Shown here: one piece after another, positions 59,105 through 64,000 of the stretch
Numbering within the stretch: the first letter of the stretch is position 1
How the letters are laid out: each line of letters opens with the position of its first letter
Assembly: GCF_014646995.1 (NCBI RefSeq)
Contig: NZ_BMOI01000010.1
Span: forward strand, 62,001 to 126,000
Direction of reading: 5' to 3'
DNA length: 64,000 nt
Origin: Curtobacterium luteum
GTDB taxonomy: Bacteria > Actinomycetota > Actinomycetes > Actinomycetales > Microbacteriaceae
Program-made: the position numbers and the translations under genes
The notes under the pieces: generated by a model
Databases searched by the model: none
What the model saw: the letters and a program-made list of their open reading frames with translations, nothing else
What the model was told of the DNA's origin: nothing

Positions 59105-61546
59105 CTAGACCGGCCGGGAGGCGCGAATCGCCTCGGCCGGATCGTCCTGCGTCGACGCCGAGGTCGCGTCCACGTCCGTCGCCGTCGGCTCCGCCGCGGG
59201 TGCGGCGTGCGCCGGGCGGGTCCGGATGGCGCCCGTCGTGGTCGGCGGCTCGTCGACGGGGGCGGCGGCCGAGTGTGCCCCGTGGGTCGTGGCACCGGGG
59301 AGCGGTGCCCGCGTGTCGGTCGTGCCCGGCGACACGGGAGCCGAGCGTCCGTCCGACGCGACCGGCGTGGCGGGGGAGGCCGCGCCTCCCGACCGGTCAC
59401 GCGTCGGGACGGTCACGTCCGGCGAGGTCGGGACCACCGGGACGGACCCGGTGTGCGGCGTGACCAGCGAACCCGTGTTCGCAGCGGCCTGCTGTGCGTC
59501 GGCGGCGAGTCGGTCGCTGTCGTCCTTCGCGGCGTTCGCCTGCTCCTGGAGGGCCGAGACCTTCCGGAGCGGCGGGACCCGGAAGAACCAGGTGAGCACG
59601 AACGCCAGGAGGATGACGCCGAGGCCGACGGAGTAGACCGTGACGGCCGAGCTGCTGAAGCCGACGAGGAACGACCGCGCGAGTCGCGGGTCGGCGCCGT
59701 TGAGGAACGACGTGTCGCTGGTGGTGGAGGAGCTCGTCGAGCTCGTCGACCCCTTCTCGAGCTGCTTCTTGATCGTCGGCGCGACCTCGTCGACGACGTT
59801 CTTCCGCTGCGTGGCGTCGGCGTAGTCGACCTGGAGCGTGCCGTCCACGACGTCGGCCTTCGCCTTGGCGGCGACGGTCTCGAGCGCTTGCTGCTCGGCG
59901 TCGGACTTCGCGGCGGCGACCTGCTGCGCGATGACGGTGTCCGCGGACGCGGCGGGCACCTGGCCGGCGGCGACCGCCTGCTCGACCTTCGCGGTGACCT
60001 GCTTCGTGACGGCGGCGTCGGCGGCCTCCTTGGCCTGGACGGCGGCCGAGTTCAGCTGGTCCTGCACGTTCGACTGGATGGGGTCGACGATCTTGTTCCA
60101 GATCTGGTCCATGACCGGCTTGTTCTCCGAGGCGTTCGCGACGGAGGGCGTGAGGGCCGCGTTGAGGCTGGACTTCAGCGTGGTCTCGTTCTGCAGGGCC
60201 GTGGTGATGTTCGTCGGCATGAGCGAGAACAGGACCGACAGCAGCACGGCGGTGCCCATCGTGCCGCCGATCTGGCGGAAGAAGGTCGCGGCGCTCGTCG
60301 CGACCCCGATGTCCCGCGGCGAGACCGAGTTCTGCGCGGCGAGCGTCAGGGTCTGCATGAGCTGCCCGAGGCCGAGGCCGATCCCGAACATGCCGAGCAT
60401 GAGGAACCACAGCGGGCTGTCCGCCGTCAGGAACGTGAGGACGGTGAACCCGATCGCGGTGAACGCCGTGCCGGTGACCGGGAAGACCTGGTACTTGCCG
60501 GTCCGCGAGATGATCTGGCCGGACGCGATCGAGGCGATCATCAGGCCGAGGACCATCGGCAGCATCGAGAAGCCGGACTCGGTGGGGGTGACGCCCTTCA
60601 CGATCTGCAGGTACAGCGGGATCGTGAGCATCGCGCCGAACATGCCGAAGCCGACGAGGACGCTGAGGACCGCGGCCATCGAGAACACGCGCGAGTGGAA
60701 CAGCTTCAGCGGCAGGATCGCGTCGTCGCCCATCGCACGCTCGACGATCACGAACGCGATCAGACCGGCGGCACCGATGCCGTAGCAGGCGAACGCGCCG
60801 GGGGAGCTCCAACCCCAGTCACGGCCCTGTTCGGCGATGAGGAGCAGCGGCACGAGGGTGACGATGACGAGCGCCGCGCCCCACCAGTCGATCCGCGGCT
60901 TGCCCCGGTCGCCGAACTTCGGCAGGTGCAGGAACGTCAGCACCATGACGAGCGCGATCACGCCGATCGGGACGTTGATCAGGAACACCCAGCGCCATCC
61001 CGCGATGAAGACGATCTCGTTCGCGCCGGCGAACAGGCCGCCGACGAGCGGGCCGATCACGGAGGAGATGCCGAACACGGCGAGGAAGTAGCCCTGGTAC
61101 TTCGCGCGCTCGCGGGGAGCGAGCATGTCGCCCATGATCGCCAGCGGGAGCGACATGAGACCGCCGGCGCCGAGGCCCTGCAGCGCGCGGAACCCGGCGA
61201 GCATGAGCATCGAGGTCGAGAAGGACGCGAACAACGACCCGACGATGAAGATGCCGATCGCGGTGAGGAACAGCGGGCGTCTGCCGAAGATGTCGGAGAG
61301 CTTGCCGTAGATCGGTGTCGTGATCGTCGACGCGATCAGGTAGCCGGTCGTCACCCACGCCTGCTGGTCGAGCCCGTGCAGGTCGTCGCCGATGGTGCGG
61401 ATCGCGGTGCCGACGATCGTCTGGTCGAGGGCACCGAGGAACATGCCGGCCATGAGGCCGTAGATCACCAGCAGGATCTGCCGGTGGTTCATCACGGCGT
61501 TCGAGGACGTCGTGGGAGCCGCGGGTGCGGTCGCGGTCTGGGTCAT
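59105..61546 (-). CDS. EmrB/QacA-type MFS drug transporter with long extracellular loop
   Basis: 813 aa, far above the ~500 normal for 14-helix DHA2 pumps. ALDQTIVGTAIRTIGDDL and GYLIASTITTPIYGKLSD are the family start, RALQGLGAGGLMSLPLAI motif C region. Residues ~445-630, between helices 13 and 14, are a polar, Ala/Gln-rich coiled-coil loop outside the cell; residues ~657-813 are a Pro/Thr/Ala-rich cytosolic tail. The gene end overlaps a GGGAGGC hairpin, coding RASRPV. ATG 61546 has GGGAGA 7 nt upstream. The promoter carries a clear dyad. Confidence 0.9.
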   Translation of the reverse strand: MTQTATAPAAPTTSSNAVMNHRQILLVIYGLMAGMFLGALDQTIVGTAIRTIGDDLHGLDQQAWVTTGYLIASTITTPIYGKLSDIFGRRPLFLTAIGIFIVGSLFASFSTSMLMLAGFRALQGLGAGGLMSLPLAIMGDMLAPRERAKYQGYFLAVFGISSVIGPLVGGLFAGANEIVFIAGWRWVFLINVPIGVIALVMVLTFLHLPKFGDRGKPRIDWWGAALVIVTLVPLLLIAEQGRDWGWSSPGAFACYGIGAAGLIAFVIVERAMGDDAILPLKLFHSRVFSMAAVLSVLVGFGMFGAMLTIPLYLQIVKGVTPTESGFSMLPMVLGLMIASIASGQIISRTGKYQVFPVTGTAFTAIGFTVLTFLTADSPLWFLMLGMFGIGLGLGQLMQTLTLAAQNSVSPRDIGVATSAATFFRQIGGTMGTAVLLSVLFSLMPTNITTALQNETTLKSSLNAALTPSVANASENKPVMDQIWNKIVDPIQSNVQDQLNSAAVQAKEAADAAVTKQVTAKVEQAVAAGQVPAASADTVIAQQVAAAKSDAEQQALETVAAKAKADVVDGTLQVDYADATQRKNVVDEVAPTIKKQLEKGSTSSTSSSTTSDTSFLNGADPRLARSFLVGFSSSAVTVYSVGLGVILLAFVLTWFFRVPPLRKVSALQEQANAAKDDSDRLAADAQQAAANTGSLVTPHTGSVPVVPTSPDVTVPTRDRSGGAASPATPVASDGRSAPVSPGTTDTRAPLPGATTHGAHSAAAPVDEPPTTTGAIRTRPAHAAPAAEPTATDVDATSASTQDDPAEAIRASRPV
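59110..59140. terminator. GGGAGGC-family hairpin overlapping the MFS stop
   Basis: CCGGCCGGGAGGC (59110-59122) pairs with GCCTCGGCCGG (59130-59140), with a bulge. It overlaps the last codons of the leftward MFS gene (stop at 59105-59107) and lies in a convergent gap. Confidence 0.6.
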
Positions 61547-61562
61547 GAGCAGGTCTCCCGGA

Positions 61563-61585
61563 AACTTTGCGCTGCGTGCAAAGTT
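61563..61585. promoter_or_regulatory. Operator dyad of the EmrB-type pump
   Basis: AACTTTGC-7-GCAAAGTT (61563-61585) is a perfect 8-bp-arm dyad about 16 bp upstream of the pump start, as expected of a TetR or MarR repressor site over the promoter. No regulator gene is adjacent on either side. Confidence 0.7.
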
Positions 61586-61641
61586 ACAACCTCCGCAAGG
61601 CGGAGGTCCGCCCGGAGTCCGTTCCTGAGTGGATCGGCAGT

Positions 61642-61669
61642 CCTCCGGCTGCTGCCGACCAGCCGGAGG
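61642..61669. terminator. Hairpin after phosphoglucomutase
   Basis: CCTCCGGCTG (61642-61651) and CAGCCGGAGG (61660-61669), perfect, 8-nt loop, about 42 nt past the leftward pgm stop. Confidence 0.55.
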
Positions 61670-61711
61670 CTACGCCCGTGTCCGTCGGCACCGCGTCGGG
61701 AGCGGTCGGCG

Positions 61712-63331
<1,620 letters not shown>

Positions 63332-63470
63332 GTGCCCATCCTGGCACCCGCTCCCCTCCGGCGTCCGAGGGTGTGTCGTGGACCGGGAACGGCACGAGCG
63401 GCCGCCCGGCCGGGTCGGTAGGGGGAGACGACCCGGGGGCGACCGCTCGCGGTCTGGGGGAGTCCGGCGC

Positions 63471-63737
63471 TCAGGCGGTGCGGAACGAGCCCGTCGCGGT
63501 GCGGAGCGAGCCGGTGGACGTGCGGAGCGAGCCCGTGGCCGTGCGCACCGATCCGGTCGCCGACGTCCGGCGGGTCGCCTGTGCGTCGACGAAGCGCCCG
63601 AGCCGTCCGGTCACGGGGGCGCCCGTGTAGGTGCCGAGCGCGCGCCGGGTCGTGGTGCCGGTGAAGGTGCCGCGCTCGTCACGTCGCGCCGTACCGCTCA
63701 CGAACGAGCCGCCGAGGGGGGAGTCGATGTGCTGCAT
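63471..63737 (-). CDS. Hypothetical repeat-bearing protein
   Basis: 88 aa, no family known to me. [18 protein letters not shown] opens it; the C-terminal third is three to four RTATGS/RTSTGS units coded by 21-bp DNA repeats (63478-63561). Thr/Gly/Arg-rich, no membrane segment. ATG 63737 is 7 nt after TAGAGT (63745-63750, minus strand). Expression looks supported by the leaderless promoter; function unknown. Confidence 0.65.
   Translation of the reverse strand: MQHIDSPLGGSFVSGTARRDERGTFTGTTTRRALGTYTGAPVTGRLGRFVDAQATRRTSATGSVRTATGSLRTSTGSLRTATGSFRTA
63478..63561. repeat. 21-bp coding tandem repeat, four copies
   Basis: Units of the form GTGCGGAGCGAGCCGGTGG start at 63478, 63499, 63520 and 63541 and drift progressively. 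They code the RTATGSL-type repeats of the hypothetical protein. Confidence 0.85.
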
Positions 63738-63751
63738 GACCCCGACTCTAC

Positions 63752-63780
63752 CGTTCTTTCTTGCATCATGCAAAAGAACG
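63752..63780. promoter_or_regulatory. Imperfect 29-bp palindrome between two leftward genes
   Basis: CGTTCTTTCTTGCAT (63752-63766) and ATGCAAAAGAACG (63768-63780) pair with a 2-nt bulge. It directly follows the methyltransferase stop and lies just upstream of the -10 (63745-63750) of the repeat-bearing gene, so it may be operator, terminator or both. Confidence 0.55.
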
Positions 63781-64000
63781 TCAGGCGATGAGCTCGCAGA
63801 ACGTGCGTCCCTCGGCGGTCCAGCTCTGGCGTGCGAGCAGGCCTGCGTCGGCGGCGTGGGCGTGCAGAGCGTCGAGCCCGACCTCGGCCCACGGGAACGC
63901 GGCGCTCTCGTGGCCGTCGGTGTCGACCACGCGGGCCGTGTACGTCCGGTCGGCGGTGCGGTCGGGGTTCGTCTCGACGAGCACCCGCCCGCCGAGTCGG
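63781..64000 (-). CDS. SAM-dependent methyltransferase, C-terminal fragment
   Basis: The frame is open to the window edge, so the gene start is missing; 72 residues remain. LGGRVLVETNPD is the usual strand after a Rossmann-fold SAM site, and FPWAEVGLDALHAHAADAGL the common end of a family of actinobacterial class I methyltransferases. The substrate cannot be told. Confidence 0.6.
   Translation of the reverse strand, partial: RLGGRVLVETNPDRTADRTYTARVVDTDGHESAAFPWAEVGLDALHAHAADAGLLARQSWTAEGRTFCELIA

Overview
The window is chromosomal DNA from a very high-GC Gram-positive bacterium, almost certainly an actinobacterium of the family Microbacteriaceae. A Curtobacterium-like genus is my best guess. 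The evidence is the actinobacterial small proteins (DUF3073, DUF3072, a DUF6191-like protein, a bacterial sterol-carrier homologue), the class E sortase, TipA-type MerR and PadR regulators, and many start codons lying 6-8 nt after a TANNNT hexamer, as in leaderless actinobacterial transcripts. I see no rRNA, tRNA, transposase, phage gene or CRISPR array. Both window ends cut through genes.

Layout: 1-10140 holds purine biosynthesis genes (purC-purD overlapping; purF and purM divergent from a shared promoter), with a sterol-carrier-like gene, a DUF4184 membrane protein and a large AAA-LuxR regulator. 10140-21740 is a mix of small actinobacterial proteins, a flavin monooxygenase, a DoxX protein, a KimA-like APC permease, and three self-contained regulatory units, each with a visible palindrome: a TipA-like MerR, DUF4097 with PadR, and YczE with a MocR regulator. 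21773-25232 is an RND efflux pump broken in this sequence by one extra G. 25300-33460 holds a lipoprotein esterase, PPK2, a DEAD-box helicase with an Arg/Asp repeat N-terminus and a long leader, a DinB protein, a MarR, and a SipW-type secretion pair. 33500-46580 has sbcD-sbcC, a class E sortase with its small partner, transporters, a CPBP protease, recQ, an acyltransferase, an M23 peptidase and an oxidoreductase. 46700-58100 is regulator-rich (two MarR, one TetR) with an orphan alpha-E protein, MFS efflux, acetamidase, PiT phosphate transporter, lipoate ligase and several acetyltransferases. 58170-64000 has an orphan DNA methyltransferase, an EmrB-type efflux pump, phosphoglucomutase, a repeat-bearing hypothetical protein and a methyltransferase fragment.

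Cutting across the genes are four sequence-level patterns: (1) a family of about ten related inverted repeats built on GGGAGGC or TGGAGGC arms, sitting almost only at gene 3' ends, mostly between convergent genes, and also found inside coding linkers; (2) a second, larger hairpin family built on GTGCGAGG; (3) short tandem repeats of 15-30 bp in several other convergent gaps or gene ends; (4) about 30 candidate leaderless promoters. The most interesting protein-level item is the SipW-type peptidase whose C-terminus looks like a second secreted substrate-like domain fused to the protease.
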